This document shows positions 41,711 through 50,663 of a DNA stretch of 64,000 nt, piece by piece. Within the stretch, counting starts at the first letter, position 1; the number at the start of each line of letters is the position of its first letter. The notes beneath the pieces are model-generated. The model was not told the origin of the DNA and did not search any database. It saw only the letters and a list, made by a program, of their open reading frames with translations. The stretch covers positions 62,001-126,000 of the IMG/VR virus record IMGVR_UViG_3300020477_000990. One strand, given 5' to 3'. This stretch comes from a virus. A program made the translations under genes and the position numbers.

Positions 41711-42361
41711 ATGCCATATTTTTTAAAAACATACAACAAAACTTTAGTGTATCATTTATGTCCAAAGAATGCTTGTACAACAATTGCTCATATGTTAATT
41801 CAAGCTGATGGTAATGGATATGTTAATGACACACATAAAGATTATTATATAGTGCATAGTTTATCTAATCCAAATAATAATTATGAGTATTGGACTAATT
41901 GTGATGCAGAAATTAAGTTAGCAGTTAAACGTGATCCAGTTAAACGTTTTGTTAGTGCATATAAAAATAGAATTGTGTATCATGATGATTTAAGTAAAGA
42001 TGAATATTTTGATAAAGCATTAGAAAAAGATTTTAAACCTTGGCCAATTTATAATAGATCATCAGATAAAACTATAAATGAGTTTATACAAAATTTTGAC
42101 AAGTATTGGGAAAATCCGTGGGTGCAAGGGCATTTTAAATCACAAACAACTTTCTTAGGAAAGCAAGATTATTATACACATATATTTGATATGTCTGAGT
42201 TAGATAAAGTACGAGACTTAATTGCTGAAGTATCTGGTAAAGAAATAGTATTACCTTGCTTACAAACAGGTGGAAATGATATTAGTGTAGACTTATCAGA
42301 AGATAGTATAAAATGGATTAATGATAGGTATGCTGAAGATTATGAAAACGGATGGTATTAA
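41711..42361 (+). CDS. Sulfotransferase family protein (carbohydrate type)
   Basis: HLCPKNACTTI near residue 20 fits the 5'-phosphosulfate-binding loop of membrane-type sulfotransferases. VKRDPVKRFVSAYKNRI near 77 fits the 3'-phosphate-binding RxPxxRxxSxY motif. Both PAPS contacts are therefore present in a 216-residue protein. The acceptor is probably a glycan, given the glycosyltransferase-like gene that follows. Such enzymes occur in marine phages. Confidence 0.72.
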   Translation: MPYFLKTYNKTLVYHLCPKNACTTIAHMLIQADGNGYVNDTHKDYYIVHSLSNPNNNYEYWTNCDAEIKLAVKRDPVKRFVSAYKNRIVYHDDLSKDEYFDKALEKDFKPWPIYNRSSDKTINEFIQNFDKYWENPWVQGHFKSQTTFLGKQDYYTHIFDMSELDKVRDLIAEVSGKEIVLPCLQTGGNDISVDLSEDSIKWINDRYAEDYENGWY

Positions 42362-42364
42362 ATA
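42358..42364 (+). promoter_or_regulatory. T4-type late promoter, leaderless geometry
   Basis: TTAAATA covers the stop codon of the sulfotransferase gene and stands exactly 5 bases before ATG 42370. Confidence 0.45.
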
Positions 42365-42369
42365 CAAGT

Positions 42370-43746
42370 ATGGAAAACATTAAAATAAATTTAGTTTGGG
42401 ATAACTGGTCTGATAAAGGACCTTTACCAAATGGGCTACATCCAAAATATATAAATGAATGGGAAACTAAATGGAAGGACAGATATGATATTAATGTTCT
42501 TACACGTTTTATTCCGTTAGATAGATATAATTTAGGATTTTTTCCTTTGCTATGCGATCAAGCTGGAATAGATATAACACATATAAAGCCAGAAGAAATA
42601 GGAGCAAATATTTCTAGTACACCTGATTGGTATGTAATGGAACCAAATCATATGGATCTATCATTGCTAACAGAAAATATGTTTGGTAATATAAATGAGC
42701 ATACTTTAAAAATGTTACGTGAAGGACAAACAAAACTAATATTGTATTATGCATATGAAGCCTTTCCAGTAAATCAAGTGAACTGGATTAATGTTATTGA
42801 AAGAAGTTTAGGCTGGCTTAAAATACCAAAAGAAAACTTTATATTAATATTTGGTGATCAAAAGTTTGATGAAAATTATCAAAAATATCTAGCATCTGGG
42901 CAAGGTCCTTTTTATGCTTATTACTTACAAAATGTTTTTGTGTATGATCATTTTGCTTGGGAGTTTTCAGATTATATTAAAAGTATGGTAATAGGAACTG
43001 AAAGAGAATCAAAAGAACTTGTTCCTATTGATGGTGATACAATGTATAAGCCAAGACCTAAAAAATTTTTATGTTTAAATGGTGGAGGTCGTCCACATAG
43101 AAAATGGCTAATGACAGAGTTAAAAAGAAATAATCTATTAGATCATGGAATAGTTAGTTATCTAAATAAATTTGATATACCATATGATCCAGCTGACTTT
43201 GTTTTTGTTCCAAGTGAAAAAGGTACTGGTGATACAGCATTGTTAGAAGCAGTTCGGTATCATCATGAGCATGGAAATGATATAAAAGAAATACAATTAG
43301 ATGTTGATCCTGTGCATGATGCTTGGCATAATAGAGGAATGACAGTACAACATTATAAAGATACATACTTTAATGTTACAACAGAAACATGGCCAGCTGA
43401 ACCTAGTTTCTTTGTTACTGAAAAATTATTTAAACCAATTATTAATATGCAACCTTTTATACTAGTAGGGCACCCTGGCTTATTAAAATATTTACATGAA
43501 GAAGGTTATGAAACATTTGATCAAATTTGGTTTGATGAGCATTATGATTCTATTCCTAACCATAAAGAACGTTTTTATCATGTAATGGAAAATATTAAAA
43601 ATGTTTGTGCATTAGATCAATCAGAGTTACAAAATATGTATGTTAAAGTATGGGATAAATTAAGACACAATCGAGAATTATTTTTAAAGAAAAATCATAC
43701 TAACTATTGGATTGAACTTATAAAAACAATGATAGAGATAAAATGA
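42370..43746 (+). CDS. Glycosyltransferase-like protein
   Basis: ATG 42370 is preferred over an in-frame ATG 18 bases upstream that lies inside the preceding gene. The C-terminal third, FVTEKLFKPIINMQPFILVG to GYETFDQIWFDEHYD, resembles the nucleotide-sugar-binding end of fucosyltransferase-like and phage glycosyltransferases (TEKxxxPxxxxxPxI). The first 300 residues are not recognised. It follows a sulfotransferase and overlaps a radical SAM gene by 4 bases, so glycan building and decoration is a reasonable guess. Confidence 0.5.
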   Translation: MENIKINLVWDNWSDKGPLPNGLHPKYINEWETKWKDRYDINVLTRFIPLDRYNLGFFPLLCDQAGIDITHIKPEEIGANISSTPDWYVMEPNHMDLSLLTENMFGNINEHTLKMLREGQTKLILYYAYEAFPVNQVNWINVIERSLGWLKIPKENFILIFGDQKFDENYQKYLASGQGPFYAYYLQNVFVYDHFAWEFSDYIKSMVIGTERESKELVPIDGDTMYKPRPKKFLCLNGGGRPHRKWLMTELKRNNLLDHGIVSYLNKFDIPYDPADFVFVPSEKGTGDTALLEAVRYHHEHGNDIKEIQLDVDPVHDAWHNRGMTVQHYKDTYFNVTTETWPAEPSFFVTEKLFKPIINMQPFILVGHPGLLKYLHEEGYETFDQIWFDEHYDSIPNHKERFYHVMENIKNVCALDQSELQNMYVKVWDKLRHNRELFLKKNHTNYWIELIKTMIEIK

Positions 43747-45014
43747 GTAACTATAAAGAAACTATAGATAAACTTGATAAAGATTTTGGTAAAACTTTTT
43801 GTATAAAACCTTTTACTGAAATATCAACGTCATCAGTTGGGCATATGAAATTATGTTGCTTTTCACAAAGCATTGGTAGTAATAATATGGCATATTATCA
43901 AGATAAATTTGAAAATGTTTTTCAAAATAATAATGATTTAATAACAATTAGAAAAGCAATGCTTGAAGGAAAAGCAATTAAAGAATGTCGTAATTGTTAT
44001 GTTGAAGAAAAAAATGGAAAAATATCTCAACGACAAGAAGAAAACTTTATAATGTATAATGAAAACAAAGAATTATTTAATAATATAATAAACAAAGGAA
44101 CAGCAATAGTAAAAAGTATTGATTTAAAGTTTGGTAACAAATGTAATTATGCCTGTATAATGTGTGATACAGGATCAAGCTCTTTACATTCAAAAGAAAT
44201 AGAAGCTAATCCACATCCTGATGATGTTAGAAAAGTAATAAATTTTGAACCATACTATTTTAATTTTCCTGATGAAAAAATGGATGATCTTTTATCAATA
44301 TCATCTAACTTGGGACGTGTTAAAAGTACAGGTGGAGAGCCATTTCTTTTAGATGGCTTTAAAGATTATATTAAAAAATTAGTTGACAACGGCTATGCTA
44401 AAAATATTGATTTTACAACGGTGTCAAATGGCACAGTTGATTGTACTGATCTTTTACCATATATGAATCAATTTAAATCATTTAGATTAAGATGGTCAAT
44501 TGATGGAACTGATAAAGTTTATAATTTTATTAGATACCCTGGTAGTTTTGATAGAATGAGTAGAGTACATAAAAAAATATCTGAAAGCATTATTAGTAAT
44601 AACTATACTAATGTTGAAGTTCAATTAGATCCTACAATACAATTGTTTAATGTGCATAACATAGTTGAGTTATTAAAATATGCAGAGTCTTTAAAAATAA
44701 TTAGTAGAGTAGAAATGGGGTACATTTATAAAGAACCTAGGTATTTAGATACATCATTAATGCCTATAGACATTTTACGCAATATATTTGATAGTGCTGA
44801 CAACGAAATTAAAAATATTAATGTAGTAAGCAATTATAATGATATTAAAGAACTTGCTTTTAAAAAGCATAATGAATATACAGAAAGTCAAAAGAAAGAT
44901 ATTTTTAATTTAACAAAAAGTATGGTTGCTTATTGGAAAAGAGTAAGAAAGTTAGAAGCTAAAGAGCATATTTCAACTTATGATAAACTAATAGAACATT
45001 ATTCTAAGATGTAA
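43743..45014 (+). CDS. Radical SAM enzyme with N-terminal twitch-type Cys motifs
   Basis: FCIKPFTEIS and KLCCFSQS, then CRNCYVEE, form the N-terminal cysteine set. Cys134, Cys138 and Cys141 (KCNYACIMC) and KSTGGEPFLLDGF form the core. It is a close relative of the leftward gene at 54646 (shared FGNKCNxACIMC and RWSIDG/HWSTDG). The substrate is unknown. It converges on a small leftward gene, overlapping it by 11 bases. Confidence 0.83.
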   Translation: MSNYKETIDKLDKDFGKTFCIKPFTEISTSSVGHMKLCCFSQSIGSNNMAYYQDKFENVFQNNNDLITIRKAMLEGKAIKECRNCYVEEKNGKISQRQEENFIMYNENKELFNNIINKGTAIVKSIDLKFGNKCNYACIMCDTGSSSLHSKEIEANPHPDDVRKVINFEPYYFNFPDEKMDDLLSISSNLGRVKSTGGEPFLLDGFKDYIKKLVDNGYAKNIDFTTVSNGTVDCTDLLPYMNQFKSFRLRWSIDGTDKVYNFIRYPGSFDRMSRVHKKISESIISNNYTNVEVQLDPTIQLFNVHNIVELLKYAESLKIISRVEMGYIYKEPRYLDTSLMPIDILRNIFDSADNEIKNINVVSNYNDIKELAFKKHNEYTESQKKDIFNLTKSMVAYWKRVRKLEAKEHISTYDKLIEHYSKM

Positions 45015-45222
45015 TAAATCTTTTTGGTATTTTTTTATATTTCTTTTTAAATGCTTCTTCAAATCCTACTTCAGATTCTTCCGTTTCGTTATTGCCCCAT
45101 AATCTACCAAAGCATCTATCAGCCATAGACTCTATTTCTTCGTCAGTCCAATGTAATGGAATTAAATGTCCTTTGTCAATCCAAAGTAGCCTATTAGCTT
45201 CTTTAAATTGTTTCCAAGTCAT
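45004..45222 (-). CDS. Uncharacterised small protein (72 aa)
   Basis: A soluble helical protein (FKEANRLLWIDKGHLIPLHW, IESMADRCFGRLW). Its ATG overlaps the stop of the small basic gene upstream (ATGA). No family recognised. Confidence 0.55.
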   Translation of the reverse strand: MTWKQFKEANRLLWIDKGHLIPLHWTDEEIESMADRCFGRLWGNNETEESEVGFEEAFKKKYKKIPKRFITS

Positions 45223-45371
45223 GATAATGGAGGCCAGTTATTGTATTCTGGATATTTTGATTTTCTTTTGTTAATTGCTTTAGTAGGTTTTGCTTTTTTA
45301 TTTCGTCCACCTGCCGTACGGTCAATTCTTCTAGGAGTCCTATTAGTAGACATATTCTTTTTAGAAGTCAT
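45219..45371 (-). CDS. Small basic protein (50 aa)
   Basis: A frame starting MTSKKNMSTNRTPRRIDR and rich in Lys/Arg ends by overlapping the next gene. A CTAAATA late element ends 6 bases before the ATG. Perhaps a DNA- or RNA-binding late protein; no family recognised. Confidence 0.5.
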   Translation of the reverse strand: MTSKKNMSTNRTPRRIDRTAGGRNKKAKPTKAINKRKSKYPEYNNWPPLS

Positions 45372-45377
45372 ATATTG

Positions 45378-45384
45378 TATTTAG
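45378..45384 (-). promoter_or_regulatory. T4-type late promoter, near-leaderless geometry
   Basis: Minus-strand CTAAATA followed by 6 bases and ATG 45371. Confidence 0.45.
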
Positions 45385-45513
45385 TTTGGCCGGGAAAAAC
45401 CCCTGTATATTGTATTTTATTTGTATGTGCGGTCAAATTTTTAGGAAGTCCTATTTTAATGTAAAACTCACTATCAAATCACTTCGTGATTTTCATATTC
45501 GTTTTCCCATTAC

Positions 45514-45900
45514 AGTATGCCACCGTTCTTGACGCTGTTTCAGATAGCAAGTGGGGGTGCAAGAACAGATTCTCACTGGCTCTACTGCGACTTATCTTGT
45601 AGAGATATGATAGATGGCGAGTGGATGGATGTTGGGGCCTAATAGAACATATCTAAAGAGTAGAGACGTACTTGAGAATATTCTGACTCGATGGATGTAA
45701 TAAACTAATCTGAATTAAGCGGTTCTGACGGTAGTTTATGAAGTCCTAGAGTTGAATTGATGTGTCCCCTATAAAAATGAATATGAGTTAGAGCTGTTCT
45801 ATACGATCTTATATTGAAATACGATACGTCTACTACTTCTAGATAGCCGCCGAGGGGTAAAAATACCCCTGCGTTATGCGTAACTGGCGTTCCGCATACT
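45514..45900 (+). ncRNA. Candidate large structured RNA in a 530-base gene-free stretch
   Basis: No credible gene lies between 45372 and 45900, yet the sequence is GC-richer than its surroundings and full of pairings. AGTATGC (45514) with GCATACT (45894-45900) could close the whole element. Inside are GTTCTTG/CAAGAAC (45525/45560), GCTGT/ATAGC (45534/45544), CTCTAC/GTAGAG (45580/45599) and AGGGGTA/TACCCCT (45853/45864). Several pairs need G-U on the plus strand, which would be A-C on the other, so I favour plus. The repeat GATGGATGT occurs twice. I do not recognise RNase P, 6S, or group I/II intron cores. The strand and ends are uncertain. Confidence 0.4.
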
Positions 45901-46698
45901 TTATATGTATCTGTTAAATCCCCAGAATCGTTCGCGACACCACCAACACTCTTTGCAATGGAATTCCATGTTAGGGTCTTTCATGTATTCGACATCTCCA
46001 CCATTTTCACAACTTCTAGTAATAGGAAATAGCTCGTCTAGTATACCTTGACTTTTATATAATTCTGCTATAGATCTTTTATTAAAGTTTCTAAATGGTT
46101 GTTGCCAACACCAACCTTCTGCTTCTTCTAATTCTTCTGTAGTAGATCCTGTTTCGTATGTAACATCTGGATCTCTTTCATATAGATATGCCGCTTGATC
46201 CATTCTCATGTGTTTAATGCCATCATGATAATCTTCATATAATTCTCTTAGATCTTTAGGAGGATTAGCTGTCATACCATTAAAGAATATAACTCCGCGG
46301 CCTTCTGGATTGTTTTCTTGTGCTAAAATATTAGCTTCGTTTTCTTTTTGAGCTTTGTCATAGTTACTTAATCTAACTTGTTCATCTGAATCACTACCTA
46401 AATATGTTACTTCGTCAACTTTCATTTGGTTTTGACGTCTATCAGACATATCAATACCTGTAAGTTCTTGTATTTTATCACAGACTTTATTAGTATATCT
46501 AATGTGCCAATCTTTTGGAGGATATCCATTTGTTGTTGCTATAATTATTTTAAGATCTGGTCTTTCTTCTTTTTTATACTTTGCAATACAATATGCCATC
46601 ATAGCACTATCGGCACCACCTGACATTTTAAGTATGGCTGTATGATGATTGCTAGGTATATCTAAATTCCAATTTCCTTGTGGGGTAGTAAAAATCAT
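45901..46698 (-). CDS. QueC-like PP-loop ATPase with Cys4 motif
   Basis: SGGADS (residues 26-31) is the ATP-pyrophosphate loop. The C-terminus carries SCENGGDV then CKECWWC, a QueC-like Cys4 site, and ends RFWGFNRY. The centre has FFNGMTANPP, matching TSNPP in the 57130 protein. Despite the QueC likeness, the preQ0 substrate residues cannot be confirmed. It is downstream of two TauD-like genes, with a 3-base gap from the nearer, and its stop adjoins the structured stretch. Confidence 0.7.
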   Translation of the reverse strand: MIFTTPQGNWNLDIPSNHHTAILKMSGGADSAMMAYCIAKYKKEERPDLKIIIATTNGYPPKDWHIRYTNKVCDKIQELTGIDMSDRRQNQMKVDEVTYLGSDSDEQVRLSNYDKAQKENEANILAQENNPEGRGVIFFNGMTANPPKDLRELYEDYHDGIKHMRMDQAAYLYERDPDVTYETGSTTEELEEAEGWCWQQPFRNFNKRSIAELYKSQGILDELFPITRSCENGGDVEYMKDPNMEFHCKECWWCRERFWGFNRYI

Positions 46699-46701
46699 TT
46701 A

Positions 46702-47721
46702 TTATCCTAATATTTTCTTTACTCTTAATTCGTCTTGATCAGTAACTACATGAAATTCTATTCTATGTAGTAATCTTCTTTCTAATTTTTTCATTGTAAG
46801 TCCTGCAACGTCACCTTTAACATCAGTACGTCTATGGATACAGTTAACTTGGTCCATATATAATATATCGCCATCGTCCCATATATGATCATATATGTAA
46901 TCTTCTTGTACATAATTGTCCATAAAGTAATTTTTAAAATCAATGAACTCACTAGTAGACGCACCTATAATTTCTGTTACTTGTGATGGAGAAAAGTGTA
47001 CACCTTCTTTACCATTAGTACAAATTGCTACTAAAGGTTTAACTTTATTCATAAGGTGGTCTCCACCATGACCAAATTCTATATTTCTATAACTTTCATC
47101 TACGTCTGGGATAATACCTTCTTCACCATCAACAAAGCCCCAACGTACTTGAGTGTTACGCATCCAAAATTTATGTTCAGCACTTTCTTTTTCAAACCTA
47201 TCAATAGTTTGACATACTTGAGTAACTGAACCTGTAGTTCCTTCTACACCTTGTAAGCCAACAAACTCTGGTAATGGTCTTTCAATGTAACCTTTAATTG
47301 ATTTATTACCTGGTAAGTAAAAAGGAATTTTATCACGTAATGATTCTGCATTGTGCCAATTTAATCTTTTACTAAAGCCTGCGGCAACACCTTCATATGA
47401 TGTACCTTTTTTATTAGACCATTTTTTCTTTGCTGTTACTTTGTCAAGTCCAGGATATATCGGACAACCGTCTTCATCATAGTAACCAGTAAGGTGTTTA
47501 GTTGGAACATCTTTCTTTTGTCCATGAGTTGCTACTGTACCTAATAAACCTGATAGTTCATAAAATTGTTCTACATTAAAATTAACTTTTTTAAGAGCTA
47601 CAACTAATTCTTGTTTTAGTAAGTGTGCAAGGTCATGTACGTCTTGATAGTTGAAAGGATATTTTAATCCTGTAACTTTAACACCATATTTTCCAAATAG
47701 TTTTTTCTTTTGTACTTTCAT
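46702..47721 (-). CDS. TauD/TfdA-like Fe(II)/2OG dioxygenase
   Basis: LNWHNAESLRD carries His-Asn-Ala, so the expected acidic second ligand is replaced. The second His and 2OG Arg are seen in NCIHRRTDVKG. It resembles the proteins at 29137 and 47721 throughout (GKEGVHFSPSQV, YIYDHIWDDGD, LLHRIEFHV). With Ala in the ligand position it may be inactive, may use a neighbouring Glu, or may resemble halogenase-type sites where the acidic ligand is also missing. It shares a base with the next gene. Confidence 0.65.
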   Translation of the reverse strand: MKVQKKKLFGKYGVKVTGLKYPFNYQDVHDLAHLLKQELVVALKKVNFNVEQFYELSGLLGTVATHGQKKDVPTKHLTGYYDEDGCPIYPGLDKVTAKKKWSNKKGTSYEGVAAGFSKRLNWHNAESLRDKIPFYLPGNKSIKGYIERPLPEFVGLQGVEGTTGSVTQVCQTIDRFEKESAEHKFWMRNTQVRWGFVDGEEGIIPDVDESYRNIEFGHGGDHLMNKVKPLVAICTNGKEGVHFSPSQVTEIIGASTSEFIDFKNYFMDNYVQEDYIYDHIWDDGDILYMDQVNCIHRRTDVKGDVAGLTMKKLERRLLHRIEFHVVTDQDELRVKKILG

Positions 47722-48755
47722 TAAACCATAACCTCTAATCTATTTAATAAACGTTCTTCTAACGCAGTCATATCTAAACCATCAACAGCATAATTCATAT
47801 CTGTTCTTCTATGCATACAAGTAATTTGATCCATATAAAATATATCACCATCTTGCCATACATGATCATAGATATATTCTGGAGTAACATACTCATCCAT
47901 AATTCTTTGTTTAAGTTCTTTCCATTGATTTGATGCTACATAATCTTCAGCTAATATTTTTTTATGTTCATCATCGTATAATATTTTAGTAGTACCATCA
48001 GCAATTTCATTTGATATATCAACAACTTGACTAGGAGTAAATCTTAAACCTTCTTTACCATTTGGAGCAACTTGTACTAATGGTTGTTGTTTAATGTTTA
48101 ATTTAATAGCATCTTTATATTTGTCCATATCTTCTTTAGTTGACATTTCATCAGTACCATGAATATCATCATAACCTTCTTCACCTGGTTTAGGTAAGTC
48201 TGGCATAATACCTTCATCACCTGGAACTACACCCCAAAGTACATTTAATTTTTTTAATAGTTCTTTGTTTTCTTGAGGTTCTTTTTCAAATCTATCTATC
48301 ATTTGGCATACTTGAGTAATACTACCTGTTGTTCCTTTAACTCCTTGTAGTCCTACAAAGTTTGCCGCAGGATTAGTACTATCAGTTTCATTGTTATGCC
48401 AATTTAATCTTTTAGAAATACCAGTAGGCATTCCAGCATATCTTCCTTCTTTTGTTTTCTTTGCTGTTACTTTCCACATACCAGGAAGTATAGTTTTACC
48501 TTCATCATCTAAATAGCCAGTCCAACCAGTTGGTTCTGGGATACCTGCTTGTAATCCAAATGTGCTAATTTTACCTAGGCGTCCTGTAAGCTCATAATAC
48601 TGCTTTGCTGTATAGTTAATTTTAGGTAACACTACAACTAGTTCGTTAGTTAGCAATTTTTTAAGCTCAGCTATTTCGCCCCATTTAAATGGATATGAAA
48701 GCTCTGTTACAGATGCCCCCATATTTCCAAATCCTTTGAGTGGTGATACTTTCAT
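47721..48755 (-). CDS. TauD/TfdA-like Fe(II)/2OG dioxygenase
   Basis: LNWHNNETDS gives the first His region (HNN in place of H-x-D), and TCMHRRTDMNY the second His and Arg. GLRFTPSQVVD and YIYDHVWQDGDIFYMDQ are shared with its two relatives. The 344-residue length is normal. A late promoter (48780-48786) and a GGAG site lead to ATG 48755. As in the neighbouring copy the acidic ligand is not obvious. Confidence 0.65.
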   Translation of the reverse strand: MKVSPLKGFGNMGASVTELSYPFKWGEIAELKKLLTNELVVVLPKINYTAKQYYELTGRLGKISTFGLQAGIPEPTGWTGYLDDEGKTILPGMWKVTAKKTKEGRYAGMPTGISKRLNWHNNETDSTNPAANFVGLQGVKGTTGSITQVCQMIDRFEKEPQENKELLKKLNVLWGVVPGDEGIMPDLPKPGEEGYDDIHGTDEMSTKEDMDKYKDAIKLNIKQQPLVQVAPNGKEGLRFTPSQVVDISNEIADGTTKILYDDEHKKILAEDYVASNQWKELKQRIMDEYVTPEYIYDHVWQDGDIFYMDQITCMHRRTDMNYAVDGLDMTALEERLLNRLEVMV

Positions 48756-48779
48756 GGCTATTTTCTCCTGCTTTTATTT

Positions 48780-48786
48780 TATTTAT
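48780..48786 (-). promoter_or_regulatory. T4-type late promoter for the TauD/QueC-like operon
   Basis: Minus-strand ATAAATA about 24 bases before ATG 48755, with GGAG between. Confidence 0.5.
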
Positions 48787-48832
48787 CGAGAAATATATAA
48801 TTATATAATCACTTATTTTTAGCTTAAAATGG

Positions 48833-48839
48833 TTAAATA
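48833..48839 (+). promoter_or_regulatory. T4-type late promoter for the tail gene, with shared leader motif
   Basis: TTAAATA, then 10 bases, then GGGAGACGCGACTCGG. The same spacing and a very similar motif follow the late promoter at 54438. Confidence 0.45.
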
Positions 48840-48931
48840 TAACTGAGCAGGGAGACGCGACTCGGCTCGGAATCTATAATAACATATAAACAAAGTATAT
48901 GTATAATATATCGATATAGGAGCAAATTAAA

Positions 48932-50284
48932 ATGGCAAGTTATGCAATTCAAAGACGTAGAGGAACAGCAGTAGAACACGGTTCTTTTACAGGTTTAGCA
49001 GGCGAGTTGACAGTTAACACTACGAGAAATTCAGTTCACGTACATGACGGTTCAGCGGCAGGCGGTCACGAATTAGCGAAAATCGACTTATCGAACGTAG
49101 CTTCAACTTCAATCGGTGCTCACTTACTTCCTTCAGCAAACGTAACTTACAACTTAGGTTCATCTTCAAAAATGTGGGGTGATATCTACGTAGGTCCTTC
49201 AACACTTTATATTAATGGTGTTGCGGCAATGGGTGTTGACTCAGGTGACGTTACTTTATCTGGTGATACAGATGAAAACGTTGTTGTAAAAGCACTTGGT
49301 TCAGGTGATGTTGAATTAACTCCAGCAACTGGTTCAGTTCAGTTAAAAGGTAACATTCAAGTTGCAGATGGAAAAGCATTTTCATCAGCAGGTTCGGAAA
49401 TCGACTTCAATTCTGACATTCAATTAAATTCAAACGATATCTTAGGCGTTGGTACAGGTAACATAGGCGCAAGTTCGGCTATGCCTAGATCATATGCTGA
49501 TACTAGATATGCAATGTTAACTGGCGCACAAAACATCGCTGGTAACAAAACATTCGATAATAACGTAATTGTTTCTGGAGACTTAACAGTTTCTGGTACA
49601 ACTACAACAGTTAATACAGAAACTATCAAATTAGCTGACAACTTAATTGAGTTAAACTCAAACGAAACTGGTGCACCATCAGACAACGCAGGTATTGAAA
49701 TTAACAGAGGTACTTCTGCAAACGTTCAATTCAGATGGAATGAAACTTCAGATATTTGGGAATTAACTTTAGACGGTACTACATTCTACCAAACGTATTC
49801 TACTAATGATGCGGCTACGGCTAATACAGCTAGTAAACTAGTTCTTAGAGATGGTTCAGGTAACTTTGCGGCAGGTACTATAACTGCTACAGCAACTTCG
49901 GCGCAATACGCGGATTTGGCTGAGAGATATGGTTCTGATGCACAATACGATGCAGGTACAGTTGTTGTATTTGGCGGCGATAAAGAAATTACTATGTCTT
50001 CAGCGGCATATGATCATAAAGTAGCAGGTGTTATTTCTTCAGCACCAGCGTACATGATGAACGCAGAAGCAGGTGATGACGCTACTCACCCATTTGTTGC
50101 ACTTACAGGAAGAGTTCCTTGTAAAGTAACAGGTACAGTTAGAAAAGGTGATTTACTTTGCACTTCAGACGTGGCAGGTCATGCTATGGCTGGCGAAGCA
50201 AAATGTGGTCACATGATTGGTAAAGCATTGGAAGATTTCGATGGCGAAACAGGTGTTATCGAAGTATTAATTAACTTAATGTAA
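48932..50284 (+). CDS. Phage tail/fibre structural protein
   Basis: The N-terminus SYAIQRRRGTAVEHGSFTG to HVHDGSAAGG matches the N-terminal fold seen at the start of many marine phage fibre proteins (major-tropism-determinant-like). The C-terminus (YADLAERYGSDAQYDAGTVV to GDLLCTSDVAGHAM) is another common fibre end domain. The middle is strand-rich, as in trimeric fibres. At 450 residues it is probably a virion-surface adhesin or baseplate fibre. TAGGAG precedes the ATG. The base composition is GC-richer than the metabolic genes. Confidence 0.78.
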   Translation: MASYAIQRRRGTAVEHGSFTGLAGELTVNTTRNSVHVHDGSAAGGHELAKIDLSNVASTSIGAHLLPSANVTYNLGSSSKMWGDIYVGPSTLYINGVAAMGVDSGDVTLSGDTDENVVVKALGSGDVELTPATGSVQLKGNIQVADGKAFSSAGSEIDFNSDIQLNSNDILGVGTGNIGASSAMPRSYADTRYAMLTGAQNIAGNKTFDNNVIVSGDLTVSGTTTTVNTETIKLADNLIELNSNETGAPSDNAGIEINRGTSANVQFRWNETSDIWELTLDGTTFYQTYSTNDAATANTASKLVLRDGSGNFAAGTITATATSAQYADLAERYGSDAQYDAGTVVVFGGDKEITMSSAAYDHKVAGVISSAPAYMMNAEAGDDATHPFVALTGRVPCKVTGTVRKGDLLCTSDVAGHAMAGEAKCGHMIGKALEDFDGETGVIEVLINLM

Positions 50285-50306
50285 TTTAAAGGATAGGAGA
50301 TTCAAA

Positions 50307-50564
50307 ATGGCAAACATTAGATATTTTAACCTTAAAGCATTTAACAATGTTAGAGTTAAGAACTTGGAAATTAAAACTAACGTAAGAAAAGTTTTTGATC
50401 CAGGTAACGGCTTCACTAACTATGGTGATTTAAATGCGGCTACTAGTTTACCACACCGTTATAAAGGTGCTGGTGTACAAGGTACTCCATTATCAACTGG
50501 TTTTGATATGGGAAGCATTGCAAAATCTTCAGTTGACACAATCGACTGGGGTTCGATCGCTTAA
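50307..50564 (+). CDS. Small structural-type phage protein (85 aa)
   Basis: This short protein (ANIRYFNLKAFNNVRVKNLE, C-terminus DTIDWGSIA) lies between two fibre genes on the same strand. It has a TAGGAG site and is followed by a terminator. Position and composition suggest a virion component or fibre chaperone; no family is recognised. Confidence 0.6.
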   Translation: MANIRYFNLKAFNNVRVKNLEIKTNVRKVFDPGNGFTNYGDLNAATSLPHRYKGAGVQGTPLSTGFDMGSIAKSSVDTIDWGSIA

Positions 50565-50578
50565 TAATTAAAATATTT

Positions 50579-50613
50579 GAGAAGGGCTTACAGAAATGTA
50601 GGCCCTTTCTCTT
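50579..50613 (+). terminator. Intrinsic terminator after the first tail transcript
   Basis: GAGAAGGGC pairs with GCCCTTTCTC across a bulge around TTACAGAAATGTAG. Interrupted T-tracts follow. Confidence 0.6.
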
Positions 50614-50663
50614 GGTATATAAACTTATACGTTAATATACAATGATAATCATAGCTAATATGC

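Noticed and set aside
45514-45900. RNase P RNA, 6S RNA or a self-splicing intron.
   Set aside because: None of their core sequences could be found, and the flanks do not form a split gene.
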